Of a stretch of DNA of 64,000 nucleotides, positions 1-11,786 are shown one piece after another. The notes under the pieces are model-generated. The model did not search any database, had not been told where the DNA came from, and saw nothing but the letters and a program-made list of their open reading frames with translations. The position numbers and the translations under genes are program-made. This DNA is from Nitrospirota bacterium (GTDB lineage: Bacteria > Nitrospirota > Thermodesulfovibrionia > Thermodesulfovibrionales > UBA6898), in the NCBI GenBank assembly GCA_003252075.1, contig QKDO01000096.1, forward strand, positions 1-64,000, read 5' to 3'. Numbering within the stretch: the stretch's first letter is position 1; each line of letters begins with the position of its first letter.

Positions 1-2
1 CA

Positions 3-161
3 ACAGACGACAATCGGAAAAGCTTGGCATGGGCTCTCAGCGTGGGCTATCCGATCACGAGCCGGTTGGGTGTCAAAGTAGGTTATCTGGGTACTCGCAC
101 GCAAAGGTCAATGGGCCAGGATAGTAACAGTATCGCTTTTGGCTTCACATTCTTTTGGTAA
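3..161 (+). CDS. C-terminal fragment of an outer-membrane beta-barrel protein (truncated by window start)
   Basis: Open frame from nt 3: TDDNRKSLAWALSVGYPITSRLGVKVGYLGTRTQRSMGQDSNSIAFGFTFFW*; alternating beta pattern ending in a C-terminal aromatic typical of OMPs. Confidence 0.5.
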   Translation, partial: TDDNRKSLAWALSVGYPITSRLGVKVGYLGTRTQRSMGQDSNSIAFGFTFFW

Positions 162-492
162 TTTGCTGGTCTTCATATATAGCAATAAATAAAAGTAACT
201 CGGGTTGTTTCGTCCAGATATCAACTTTTTAGTGGTAACACTCATAGACCTTATTCCTGTCATTGCTCATTGACTTTTTCCTCGGGGGCGCTATGCTCTT
301 TTATAGAGTAGACTTTATTGCCCCAAGATAGGAACTGTTGGATAATGACATGAAGTCAACAGTTATCGATTATTGAAACTGGTGAGGAGTTCAGGAAGTA
401 GCTGATGTTCTGCCCTCTTCCATTTCTATCAAATATCATATTTAACATTCCCGCCCTCAAATTATATCGTGGGTGTTGAGTTCAGGGGTTAT

Positions 493-1497
493 TCAGCAGC
501 GTTGTCGGGAGTTTTTCCAGGGCGACCTTGTCCGCAGCCTTTCTTTTTGTTCATACATTAATTGGTCTGCCTGACGGAGTAGTTTATCGATGGAATTGTT
601 GTCGAACGGGGGAGCGCAATAAGCGATTCCGATGCTAAACGACAACGTGTAATGACGCTCACTTTGAGCGTTCCACGTGTCGAGTTCCCCCTGGAGGCGC
701 AAAGTCAGGGCCTTTGAATCTCTCATGCTCGTTTCCATCATCAGCACGGCAAACTCGTCGCCGCTCATTCGCGCTGTGATATCGGGTTCACGGAAAGTTC
801 TTTTAAGGAGTGCTGCCGCCTGAGTCAAGGCGAAGTCACCTTCCTGATGGCCGCCAGTATCATTGATCTTCTTGAGATTGTCGAGGTCGGCTGAAAGCAG
901 GAGCATCCCGCAACGTAAGCGTTTCGCGGTCTTCAACTGCTGCTCTGCGAGGGTTAGAAAGCCTCTTCGATTGTACAAGCCTGTCAGTTCATCAGTCAAT
1001 GAAAGCGCACGGAGACTTTGCTCCATCCTCTTAATCTCTGAGATGTCCTTCGAAACAATCGTGACTGCTACTGTCTGTCCGCCAGTCTCTTTCACGGGGC
1101 TTAACGTTCTGAGGAAATATTTGCCGTCGCGGTGGCTCTTATGCTCATACTGAAGGGGATCGCCTGTTTTCAATGCCTGATCTATCCTCTTGATGAACTC
1201 TTTGGTCTCTTGCGCAGAATGATATTTCCTGTAAGGTTGGCCGAGGAATTGCTCGCCAAGCAAGCCCAGACGCCGAAGATGCGCCTTGTTCATGAACAGG
1301 TAGCAATATTTGCTATCTACCAAATAGATGGAATCCTCAATATTATTGAGTAAAAATCGATACTTCTCCTCTGGGTCTCGCCCTTCGGGCTCTGTCTGCC
1401 AAATCGCGTTTTCACGTCGTTCCAATTCAGCCACTCGCCGGCGCAGAGTTTCCAATTCAGATAATAGTTGCTCTGTTGTCCTATCGCTGTCTTGCAT
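493..1497 (-). CDS. PAS domain diguanylate cyclase (GGDEF)
   Basis: PAS-like region followed by a GGDEF-type domain (LTDELTGLYNRRGFL ... ADLDNLKKIND ... MSGDEFAVL). Confidence 0.9.
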   Translation of the reverse strand: MQDSDRTTEQLLSELETLRRRVAELERRENAIWQTEPEGRDPEEKYRFLLNNIEDSIYLVDSKYCYLFMNKAHLRRLGLLGEQFLGQPYRKYHSAQETKEFIKRIDQALKTGDPLQYEHKSHRDGKYFLRTLSPVKETGGQTVAVTIVSKDISEIKRMEQSLRALSLTDELTGLYNRRGFLTLAEQQLKTAKRLRCGMLLLSADLDNLKKINDTGGHQEGDFALTQAAALLKRTFREPDITARMSGDEFAVLMMETSMRDSKALTLRLQGELDTWNAQSERHYTLSFSIGIAYCAPPFDNNSIDKLLRQADQLMYEQKERLRTRSPWKNSRQRC

Positions 1498-1855
1498 AAG
1501 GGTTGTTCAAAGGCAAAGGCCATTTTCTGGCCGGGGCGTATCTTGGAAATAGGGATGAATCTTCTTCTTCGCCTCTTCAGTATTTGGTGGCGGATTCCAC
1601 GGAGTCTTTTGATATTCTGCAGGTACTTTCACTTGGCATGCCAAATGCAGTCCTTCCGTTCCTTTGCGCAAATGGTTTATCATGGCATCACGACGATGGC
1701 AATTATGAATCCATAAATCAACATCCACTTTTCCAGTCGTTTATCCGACAGGATTCCGCTCATCATCATTCCTTCTTAACCAAGGCCAAAGCTCACTGGG
1801 AGACGTAGCAGTTTCACGCCGATCCAGTGCAGCGCTTCGTTATATATCATTTTAT

Positions 1856-2146
1856 TTATTCTATTAGTCGTTTCTCTTTACAACAAGCGAATAAATGTCT
1901 ACCTACATCGGTCCATTTATCAGGTGTGAACTGTCCTGGTTCAAATGCTTCACTCATGACCTCAGAGATTGCATTTATTGCATCATTTTCGGTCTTTATT
2001 CATGGTAAACGCGAAATGATCTTACTCATTTCTGAAGCGAAATCATCGTCAGGAGCTCCGCCATTAAGTAACGCGTATAGGTCCCAATCATCGATAACTT
2101 TTTTAACGACGACCTGGGCAAGTTTATAATCTTCTTTTGTTTTCAT
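1856..2146 (-). pseudogene. DUF1871-like small protein interrupted by an in-frame TGA
   Basis: MKTKEDYKLAQVVVKKVIDDWDLYALLNGGAPDDDFASEMSKIISRLP*IKTENDAINAISEVMSEAFEPGQFTPDKWTDVGRHLFACCKEKRLIE*; the same frame continues after the TGA at 2000-2002. Confidence 0.5.
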
Positions 2147-2552
2147 CTTTAATATAACAATTACTATACACTGCTGCTTTATTTTGACCCCATTCGTGGC
2201 ATGATAGCATAGCCTTTTCATCTTGTGAAGAATAAAGTTTGGTTAATCGAGGGATAATATTTTTGGTCAATCGTATTTACTGATATTACGGACTAAAAGC
2301 CGTCATGACAAAACATAGGGAAATAGTTATTGATGATTTACAAGGGTAAGAAACAGTGGCCGTGATGGGCTTTTGAGGGTGCAGTTCAAGGAAGTTCCTT
2401 TGTACGCCCGGCCTTAGTGCTCCCTCTGTGCGGGGGTCGCCTAATGAGGGTAACTATGAATTTATAATTATCAAATTGACAGCTCCATTTTGTAGTGATA
2501 GTTTTAAGAAACAATAAATATCTTTAGATGTGGTCTTCTAAATTCTGAAATT

Positions 2553-3167
2553 ATGTCGAACAAGTCCCATCTAAAGTCCCTGCTCACCAACTTTATCACA
2601 ACTGGGACAAATCCTGAAGAATCTGATGACGTAAATCGAAGGACTTTAATTACAAATGTAATGGTTTGTGTTGCGATATTTTTTTCGATAATCTTTCAAT
2701 TCCAGTACCTTTATTATCGCTGGTATTACCTTCAATACGTTACCTTCTTTATGCTGTTTATCTATGTGGCGGTTTTCATATTCAACTGGAAAGGATTCGG
2801 CCAATTTGCTACAGTTTTTTATTTTCTCGCGCTGATTTTTCAGCTGACCGTCAATTCGAGCGTTTTTCTTAGTGCAGACAGCGGAATCCATTTCTTCCTT
2901 ATGGCGATACCCCCTATGGTCTTGTTATCGATATCAGAGCGAAGCGCCATGTGGAGATTTTTTATGATAATACTTCCTGTCATCGCGTTTTCGTTTGTTG
3001 AATATTTCCCATGGAGATCACCACTTGATGTCCATGCCCCCATGTTTAACCTTAATGTGACGCATATCCTGTCGACAACCGGGACAATATCTGCAGTAAC
3101 TTTTGCAGTCTATATATTCTTCCTTGATTTTAAAAAGACAAAAGAAGATCTGAGTTATTGCCTCTGA
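2553..3167 (+). pseudogene. N-terminal multi-TM part of a class III adenylate/guanylate cyclase, frameshifted from the catalytic part
   Basis: Six or so hydrophobic segments ending in FFLDFKKTKEDL, then a stop; the catalytic domain follows immediately in another frame. Confidence 0.6.
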
Positions 3168-3763
3168 ACATACTGCCCAAGCCTATTGCAGATCGTTTAA
3201 AAGTTTCCCAAGAAAACATAGCAGATGCTTTTCCCCATACTTCCATATTGTTTGCCGACATCGTTGGTTTTACGCAATTGTCAACGAACATGTCGCCGGA
3301 TGAGGTCGTTGCGTTGCTCAACAGATACCTCTCTGCATATGATGATTTAACTGAGAAACATAAAGTCGAAATAATCAAGACCATTGGGGATGCATACATG
3401 GTAGCTGCGGGTATTCCGTCGCAATGCTCTGATCATGCTGACACAATCGTGAATATGGCAATTGACATGCTTGAAGTAACAAATAGGATCAGCAGGGGAT
3501 TAAATCAAGATTTGATGATACGTATTGGCATAAACTCAGGGCGGTCCACAGCTGGAATTATTGGAAAGAAGAAATTCATATATGATCTATGGGGTGATAC
3601 TGTAAACATTGCATCCAGAATGGAATCTCATGGTGAATCTGGGAAAATACAAGTTGCCGAAGGGACATACCAATTACTCAAGGATAAGTATGCATTTGAA
3701 TTTAGAGGAGAGATTGAAGTCAAGGGAAAAGGAGAACTTAAGGCCAATTTTTTAAAACTGTAG
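3158..3763 (+). CDS. Class III nucleotide cyclase catalytic domain (probably the 3' half of a broken gene)
   Basis: LLPLNILPKPIADRLK ... TSILFADIVGFTQLS ... KTIGDAYMVAAGIP ... RIGINSGRSTAGIIGKKKFIYDLWGDTVNIASRMES. Confidence 0.85.
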   Translation: MPLNILPKPIADRLKVSQENIADAFPHTSILFADIVGFTQLSTNMSPDEVVALLNRYLSAYDDLTEKHKVEIIKTIGDAYMVAAGIPSQCSDHADTIVNMAIDMLEVTNRISRGLNQDLMIRIGINSGRSTAGIIGKKKFIYDLWGDTVNIASRMESHGESGKIQVAEGTYQLLKDKYAFEFRGEIEVKGKGELKANFLKL

Positions 3764-3820
3764 GGGCTCGATACATAACAAGTCCTAGAGAACAGCAGAG
3801 AATGAGGGGGGTGAGGTGAA

Positions 3821-4204
3821 ATGAAGACAAAATGGAAAGCATTCGCCGTTGTTGAAAAGGACAAGGAGTATCTTGCTATCGTTTCTTCGCTCAAGTTGAA
3901 GAGCTTTTGGAATAATCTTAAATTCATGAAATTTGGGATGGCCATACAAAAACAGCTGACAAAAACGAAAGGTATCATCGGCTATTCAATGTCTATGGAA
4001 CCATTCAGCAGAAAATATGGAACCCTGTCTGTATGGGCAAGCGAAGAAGATCTCGTAAGATTTACAGAGGAACTGCCTCATCGTTTGGCTATGGATGAGA
4101 TGAAGCAATGCTTAGAAAGCAGGGCGATCTATAAGAGATGGAAAATAAAATCTGCAAAAATTCCGCCGGATTGGAACTCGGCTGTTAAAAGGCTAAAAGA
4201 TTAG
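3821..4204 (+). CDS. Small protein, possibly dimeric alpha/beta-barrel (ABM/DUF3291-like)
   Basis: 127 aa ORF with SD (gggggtgagg) upstream; pattern GIIGYSMSMEPFSRKYGTLSVWASEEDLVRF. Confidence 0.5.
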   Translation: MKTKWKAFAVVEKDKEYLAIVSSLKLKSFWNNLKFMKFGMAIQKQLTKTKGIIGYSMSMEPFSRKYGTLSVWASEEDLVRFTEELPHRLAMDEMKQCLESRAIYKRWKIKSAKIPPDWNSAVKRLKD

Positions 4205-4435
4205 CCGGAAGACTGACTCTCAACACAATTAGTGTTCAGTGCACAGGAAGAAGTTGAGAAATGCGTTGACAGGCGTTGTACATGCAAATCTCGACTATTG
4301 CACCTAGTGTGGCAGTTAAGCCGTTGCGCAGCTCCGGTTCAGCGGCGGCGGTATGCCGTCCGCCGAATCCGGTTGATAGCTGACCGTGTTTCTTCGCCGC
4401 ACTGTCAGAAACCCTCGAAAACGTTTATGCCACGA

Positions 4436-6697
<2,262 letters not shown>

Positions 6698-6842
6698 CTA
6701 TTCTGAAATAACAATCCCCTTTCTGCCTTCATATCGGTTCCTGCTATCGGTTGAGTAAGTGAAGTTTATATCTCCGGACAGGGGTCCCCACTCGAACGTT
6801 CCGTCTCAATGTGAACTCCTCCTAAACGCCCGGAAGAAAGAG

Positions 6843-7289
6843 TTACCGCCTCCTCCTGTCCCTGCAGCCCTTGCAATACCCGTAGTATTCGAACCGCATT
6901 CCCAGAGGCCGGAAGCCGGTCAATTCTTCTATCGCCTCAGAAGAGAAGGGCAGCTCTCGCGTAAAATCCTCGATCTTGCCGCATTCCTTGCAGATCAGAT
7001 TGATGTGATTCGACACATTGACATCATACCGGTTGTCCCTGTCATAAAATTCGAGTTCTCCAATCAACCCCTCTTTCTTAAGCATTTCAAGGGTGTAATA
7101 AACCGTTGATATGCTGACCTTCGGTAATCGTTGCCTCACCAGCCGAAATATATCCATTGCCCCTGGATGCGATCTTTCACTCGCCAGTGTCCTGATAATT
7201 TCAAGTCGTTGCGCTGTCAGTTTATATCGCTTCTGCCGGAGATGAGCAACGATATGCCGTTCAATGTCTTTCGTTCCTGAAGAGTACAT
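6843..7289 (-). CDS. perR: Fur family peroxide-type regulator (PerR-like)
   Basis: Fur fold KLTAQRLEIIRTLASERSHPGAMDIFRLVRQRLPKVSISTVYYTLEML, CKECGKIEDF and CKGC metal site; directly upstream of katG. Confidence 0.85.
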   Translation of the reverse strand: MYSSGTKDIERHIVAHLRQKRYKLTAQRLEIIRTLASERSHPGAMDIFRLVRQRLPKVSISTVYYTLEMLKKEGLIGELEFYDRDNRYDVNVSNHINLICKECGKIEDFTRELPFSSEAIEELTGFRPLGMRFEYYGYCKGCRDRRRR

Positions 7290-7318
7290 GATATTCGGAA
7301 TGGTTCCTAATTAGTCTC

Positions 7319-7347
7319 AGTCTATTACCAAACAGGGCAGTTGTCAA
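7319..7347 (-). promoter_or_regulatory. Putative sigma70 promoter of perR
   Basis: TTGACA (7342-7347 rc), 17-nt spacer, TAGACT (7319-7324 rc), upstream of the perR start. Confidence 0.5.
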
Positions 7348-7492
7348 GAGACTTTTTTTCGAAGTATGAGAGCATTATTCAGTGGGAGGTATGCTGTGAC
7401 TTGGCGTATCACCACTCTAAGTCAAAGTCCGCGATGGGCATGTAATTTATGTTTGTTGACGAAGTCGTCATAGCCTTATTTCCCCGGATATA

Positions 7493-7625
7493 ATGCAGCA
7501 GTTGAGCCGCTGCGCAGCGGGTCGGTCTTGAACTCCTGGTTCTCCCGAAGCAAAGCGAGGGGAACCAGGGCTCACGGCTTAACTGCCGCATTCCCTCTGA
7601 GCGAAGCGAAGGGGGAATGACGAGT
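7493..7625. repeat. Copy 1 of a dispersed intergenic repeat with internal hairpins
   Basis: gcagttgagccgctgcgcagcgggtcggtcttgaactcctggttctcccgaagcaaagcgaggggaaccagg; CCTGGTTC/GAACCAGG arms; second hairpin ATTCCC/GGGAAT. Confidence 0.6.
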
Positions 7626-7673
7626 TAAGGGACGCGGTTCGCTGCGTTTCTCTCGACGGCGTAATTATTTGCT

Positions 7674-8135
7674 TTACTTGTCTACACACTTTCCCAAGAC
7701 GATCAGATTGCAGTTAGCGTTCAACGGTTCCTGCCGCATTTCTTCGTATCCGAGCTTCTTGTAAAGATGCAGGTTTCGAGCGCTCTTGTGCCCGGCTGAC
7801 AATTCGTAGCGCTTGACAACGGCTGAATATCTCTTTTCAATTTCATACATTATAGCCGTCCCAATGCCCCTATTTTGGACCTCGGGATCGACTATGAGTT
7901 TCTCTAAGAAAAGGATCTGCTTAGTAATAAAGCAGCGAACACTTGCGATAATCATCCCATTCTCTTCCACCTTGTAAATCGTCTTTTCTTTGAACTCTCT
8001 TTTTAAGTCCTCAATAGTCTGGTTGAGCGATGGCAGAGTAAAATCGTTATAGATCAAGGCCTGGCCATGAAATGCCTTTCTTTGAAGCTCCAGAATATGA
8101 TCTAAATCTTGTTCTGATGCGAGTTCTATATTCAT
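7674..8135 (-). CDS. GNAT family N-acetyltransferase
   Basis: LEKLIVDPEVQNRGIGTAIMYEIEKR ... SARNLHLYKKLGYEE. Confidence 0.85.
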   Translation of the reverse strand: MNIELASEQDLDHILELQRKAFHGQALIYNDFTLPSLNQTIEDLKREFKEKTIYKVEENGMIIASVRCFITKQILFLEKLIVDPEVQNRGIGTAIMYEIEKRYSAVVKRYELSAGHKSARNLHLYKKLGYEEMRQEPLNANCNLIVLGKCVDK

Positions 8136-8162
8136 TAACCGCTACCCGTGTTTAAATAAATA

Positions 8163-8240
8163 ATGCGACAGTTAAGCCGCCGCGTAGAGGGTCGGTCTTG
8201 AACTCCTGGTTCTCTCGCAGCGGAGTGAGGGTTAGGGGCA
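8163..8240. repeat. Copy 2 of the dispersed intergenic repeat
   Basis: cagttaagccgccgcgtagagggtcggtcttgaactcctggttctctcgcagcggagtgagggttagggg. Confidence 0.6.
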
Positions 8241-8274
8241 CTATTTTTTACTTTCTATTTACCACTCACTGCCC

Positions 8275-9450
8275 TTACAGCGCCTTGCCGATCCTCTCAA
8301 TCGCCTCTTTCATGCGGTCAACCGGCACGGTAAGGGCAAAGCGGATATAGCCCTCACCCGGAGCGCCGAAGCCGTTGCCGGGTGTACCGAGTATGCCTGC
8401 CTTGTTCAGCAGGTGGGCAACGAAAGAGGCTGAGCCAAAGCCTTCGGGGACTTTTGTCCAGAGATAGAAGGTCGCCTTCGGCTTCACGACATCCATGCCC
8501 AGCTCTTTCAGCCCTTGGTAAAGCACGTCTCTTCTTTCCTGATAGACATTCCTGATGCCTGCGAGAATCCGATCGTCCGTCTCAAGGGCAGTAATGGACG
8601 CCTCCTGGACAGCCTGGAACACCCCGGAATCGAGGTTCGACTTGATCTTGCCGAGCCCGGCAATGACATCCTGGTTGCCCACGGCGAAGCCGATCCTCCA
8701 TCCGGTCATGTTATAGGTCTTCGACAGGGAATGCATCTCAATGCCGACTTCCTTGGCGCCATCAAGCTCGAGGAAGCTGATCGGTTTTTCGTTGTCAAAG
8801 TAGATCTCGCTATAGGCTGCGTCATGACAGACGATGAAATTGTACGTCGCTGCAAGCTCAATAACCTCCTCATAGAACGATCGTGGGGCGCACGCGGACG
8901 TCGGATTGTTGGGATAATTGATATAGATGAGCTTCGTCCTTTTCAGCACGTCCCATGGGATGGATTTCAGATCAGGCAGGAAATCGTTCTGTTCCAGAAG
9001 GGGCATGATATGGCTCTCCCCTCCGGCAAAGAGCGTACCGACGGGGTAGACCGGATACCCGGGTGACGGTACCAGAACTACGTCCCCCGGCTCGACAAAG
9101 GCCAGAGGAATGTGTCCGATGCCTTCCTTTGAACCGATGAGTGAAAGCACTTCGGTCCCGGGATCGAGGTCAACAGCAAAACGCCTCTTATACCAGGCAG
9201 CCACTGCCTCACGGAAGGAAAACATTCCCTCATAGGAAGGATATCTATGATGCTCGGGTTTCTCTACCGCAGCTTTCATGGCATTGACAATATGCGCCGG
9301 CGTGGGGGTGTCAGGGTCACCGATGCTGAGGTCGATCAGGTCAACACCTTTTGCCGTTGCCTCCTGCTTCATCTTGTCGATCGTGGCAAAAAGATAGGGT
9401 GGAAGATTCTTTACCCGTGATGCAAGCTCAACACTGATCCTTGGTTTCAA
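8275..9450 (-). CDS. dapL: LL-diaminopimelate aminotransferase-like class I/II aminotransferase
   Basis: IDLSIGDPDTPTPAHIVNAM ... YINYPNNPTSACAP ... MHSLSKTYNMTGWRIGFAVGN. Confidence 0.85.
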   Translation of the reverse strand: MKPRISVELASRVKNLPPYLFATIDKMKQEATAKGVDLIDLSIGDPDTPTPAHIVNAMKAAVEKPEHHRYPSYEGMFSFREAVAAWYKRRFAVDLDPGTEVLSLIGSKEGIGHIPLAFVEPGDVVLVPSPGYPVYPVGTLFAGGESHIMPLLEQNDFLPDLKSIPWDVLKRTKLIYINYPNNPTSACAPRSFYEEVIELAATYNFIVCHDAAYSEIYFDNEKPISFLELDGAKEVGIEMHSLSKTYNMTGWRIGFAVGNQDVIAGLGKIKSNLDSGVFQAVQEASITALETDDRILAGIRNVYQERRDVLYQGLKELGMDVVKPKATFYLWTKVPEGFGSASFVAHLLNKAGILGTPGNGFGAPGEGYIRFALTVPVDRMKEAIERIGKAL

Positions 9451-9595
9451 TCTGACCTCCCGAATAATAATATTCTTTTTTGCTAAGGATTATAGCAGAA
9501 ACCGACGAGAAACCGATGAGAAATGAGTTGACAAAACAGAGACCATATATTTTAATGATTTCAGATGCGTCAGGAACAAGGTGTTCTCCGGAACT

Positions 9596-10837
9596 ATGGC
9601 AAAAGATGACTGGCAGGCATATTTCCAGGCTGTCAGGAAGCAGGACTGGCAGTCAGCCAGGGATGTGCTTCTGCAGATAGGCACAACGGAAAAGAACAAC
9701 CCTCAGACATACTTGAAGATCGGCGATATCTGCCAGCGAACAGGCGAAAAGGCAAACGCGATCGCCGCATATGCTCACGCCTCCCAGGTCCTCCGCATGC
9801 AGGGATTTGTCCAGAAGGCACTTGCAACGTATAAGATTGCCCTTCGGCTTGACCCGGACAACCAGAATATCATCAGCCGCGCAGAGATCCTGATGGAGGA
9901 GCTTGAGACAGTCAGGGCAAAACCCCATGCGCTTTCGGCCACCAGCTGGCCGCAGACGCCAGAGGACAGAAAACCATTGCTGCATTCTTCTCCACCTGAA
10001 ACAACCTTTGCTCCTGATTGGCTGGAAACAACGTCCCTTGCTCCGGAAAAACCAGATGCGGAATTCCCGGCTGCCGGGATACCGTCATGGATGGAAACTA
10101 CGTCGCTTGAGCCCGAAAAACCCGCGGGGAGAATACCGACATCGAGGATGGCACCATGGCTGGAAACGACATCGCTGTCTCCTGCACAGCAAGGCGGACC
10201 CGTTTCGGGGGAAACTGCTGAGGACATCACCACCGGACAGCCCGAAACTTTACCACCGCCACCCGCTCCTGCACAGGACGAACTGGAGTCGTGGCTTGAC
10301 TCCGCATTTGAAGCGCTCGATACCAGGATGTTCCTGTCAGATGACCGGCAGACGGCTGGCACTGCAGCAGGAGATGGTGCCTCCACGCAGAAAAACGAGA
10401 CCGGCCATACCGCAGTCAAGAGCTTCGAGGACCTCCTGTTCGCTCAGCAACTGCACGAACCTTTGCGGAGAACCTATGCTGACACCCAGGTCGTGATCAA
10501 AGAAGGTGATTCCGGAGATTCGCTCTACGTCATCCGTTCCGGCAAGGCAAAGGTTGTTGCCCATCTCCTGGGGAAAACGTTCGAACTGGCGGTCCTGGGC
10601 GAGGGGGATCTCTTCGGAGAAGTGGGCTTCCTGACCGGAAGGCCAAGAACGGCATCGGTAATTGCCGAAGGACCGCTTGAGGTGTGCGAGATCACCCGAC
10701 AGGATATCGAAAAGCTGATCGAATCTACTCCTGATATCATGGCAAAGATCGGGGACTTTTATGAGACGAGCGTCCGTGATATCATCAGCCAGATGAAAAA
10801 CCCAGCACCACCGCATGATCTTCCGACTGCAGAATAA
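9596..10837 (+). CDS. TPR-like N-terminus plus linker repeats plus C-terminal cyclic nucleotide-binding domain
   Basis: MAKDDWQAYFQAVRKQDWQSARDVLLQ ... three copies of WLETTSLxPEKP-like motif ... VIKEGDSGDSLYVIRSGKAKV ... LGEGDLFGEVGFLTGRPRTASVIA. Confidence 0.75.
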   Translation: MAKDDWQAYFQAVRKQDWQSARDVLLQIGTTEKNNPQTYLKIGDICQRTGEKANAIAAYAHASQVLRMQGFVQKALATYKIALRLDPDNQNIISRAEILMEELETVRAKPHALSATSWPQTPEDRKPLLHSSPPETTFAPDWLETTSLAPEKPDAEFPAAGIPSWMETTSLEPEKPAGRIPTSRMAPWLETTSLSPAQQGGPVSGETAEDITTGQPETLPPPPAPAQDELESWLDSAFEALDTRMFLSDDRQTAGTAAGDGASTQKNETGHTAVKSFEDLLFAQQLHEPLRRTYADTQVVIKEGDSGDSLYVIRSGKAKVVAHLLGKTFELAVLGEGDLFGEVGFLTGRPRTASVIAEGPLEVCEITRQDIEKLIESTPDIMAKIGDFYETSVRDIISQMKNPAPPHDLPTAE

Positions 10838-10883
10838 CCGTCCCGGAGTTTAATTTACCGCTTTCTTTCTGGTAATATTCCGT

Positions 10884-11786
10884 GTGCTCCTCCAGCAGCT
10901 GATAAACGGTCTCACGCTCGGCAGCGTATACGCGCTCATTGCCCTCGGCTATACCATGGTTTACGGCATCCTCGAACTCATTAATTTTGCCCATGGTGAG
11001 ATTTACATGCTCGGGGCCTATCTCGGCATCATCATACTCGGCTTCCTGACCGCTGCCGGACTCACCGCTTACAGTGTGCCGCTTGCACTTGCCCTTACCC
11101 TTCTGCTCACAGTCATCTTCTCGGCTTCCTACGGGTTCACCGTCGAGAAAATCGCCTACCGGCCCCTCAGGACAGCGCCCAAGCTCAGTCCGCTCATCAG
11201 CGCCATCGGCGTCTCTATCTTCCTCCAGAACTATGTCATGATCACCCAGGGAGCGACGGACAAGGTCTTTCCCTCGCTGGTCGGCAATGCAGGGTTCAGC
11301 ATCCTTTCAACACGCATAACCTTTCTCCAGGCGTCCATTATCGTGGTCTCCGGCATTATCATGGCGCTGCTCCATGCATTCATCAGGAAGACCCGTACCG
11401 GCAAGGCGATGCGGGCCGTAGCGCAGGACAGGTCAATGGCATCTCTGGTGGGGATCAATACGGACACCATCATATCCGTCACCTTCATCATAGGTTCAGG
11501 CCTTGCGGCGGTCGCCGGTCTCATGGTCTCCATGTATTACGGTCTCGTCAATTACTTCATCGGGTATTCTGCAGGCATCAAGGCATTCACGGCTGCCGTA
11601 CTGGGCGGGATCGGGAACATACCGGGGGCAATGTTTGGCGGCATCCTTCTCGGTCTTATCGAAAGCCTCGGCTCAGCCTATATCTCAAGTGAATACAAGG
11701 ACGTGTATGCATTTATCATCCTCATCGTCATCCTCCTGGTCAGACCCTCCGGACTCCTTGGCCGGGACGCGGAGGAAAAGATTTGA
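10884..11786 (+). CDS. livH: Branched-chain amino acid ABC transporter permease LivH
   Basis: LLQQLINGLTLGSVYALIALGYTMVYGILELINFAHGEIYMLGAY. Confidence 0.92.
   Translation: MLLQQLINGLTLGSVYALIALGYTMVYGILELINFAHGEIYMLGAYLGIIILGFLTAAGLTAYSVPLALALTLLLTVIFSASYGFTVEKIAYRPLRTAPKLSPLISAIGVSIFLQNYVMITQGATDKVFPSLVGNAGFSILSTRITFLQASIIVVSGIIMALLHAFIRKTRTGKAMRAVAQDRSMASLVGINTDTIISVTFIIGSGLAAVAGLMVSMYYGLVNYFIGYSAGIKAFTAAVLGGIGNIPGAMFGGILLGLIESLGSAYISSEYKDVYAFIILIVILLVRPSGLLGRDAEEKI

Noticed and set aside
1507-1728. 73-aa minus-strand ORF (MDVDLWIHNCHRR...)
   Set aside because: No recognisable family, no good SD; could be a remnant but unsupported.
2000-2002. In-frame TGA in the DUF1871-like gene as a third selenocysteine
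   Set aside because: Not at a recognisable Cys position and no convincing hairpin 16-37 nt downstream; nonsense mutation is simpler.
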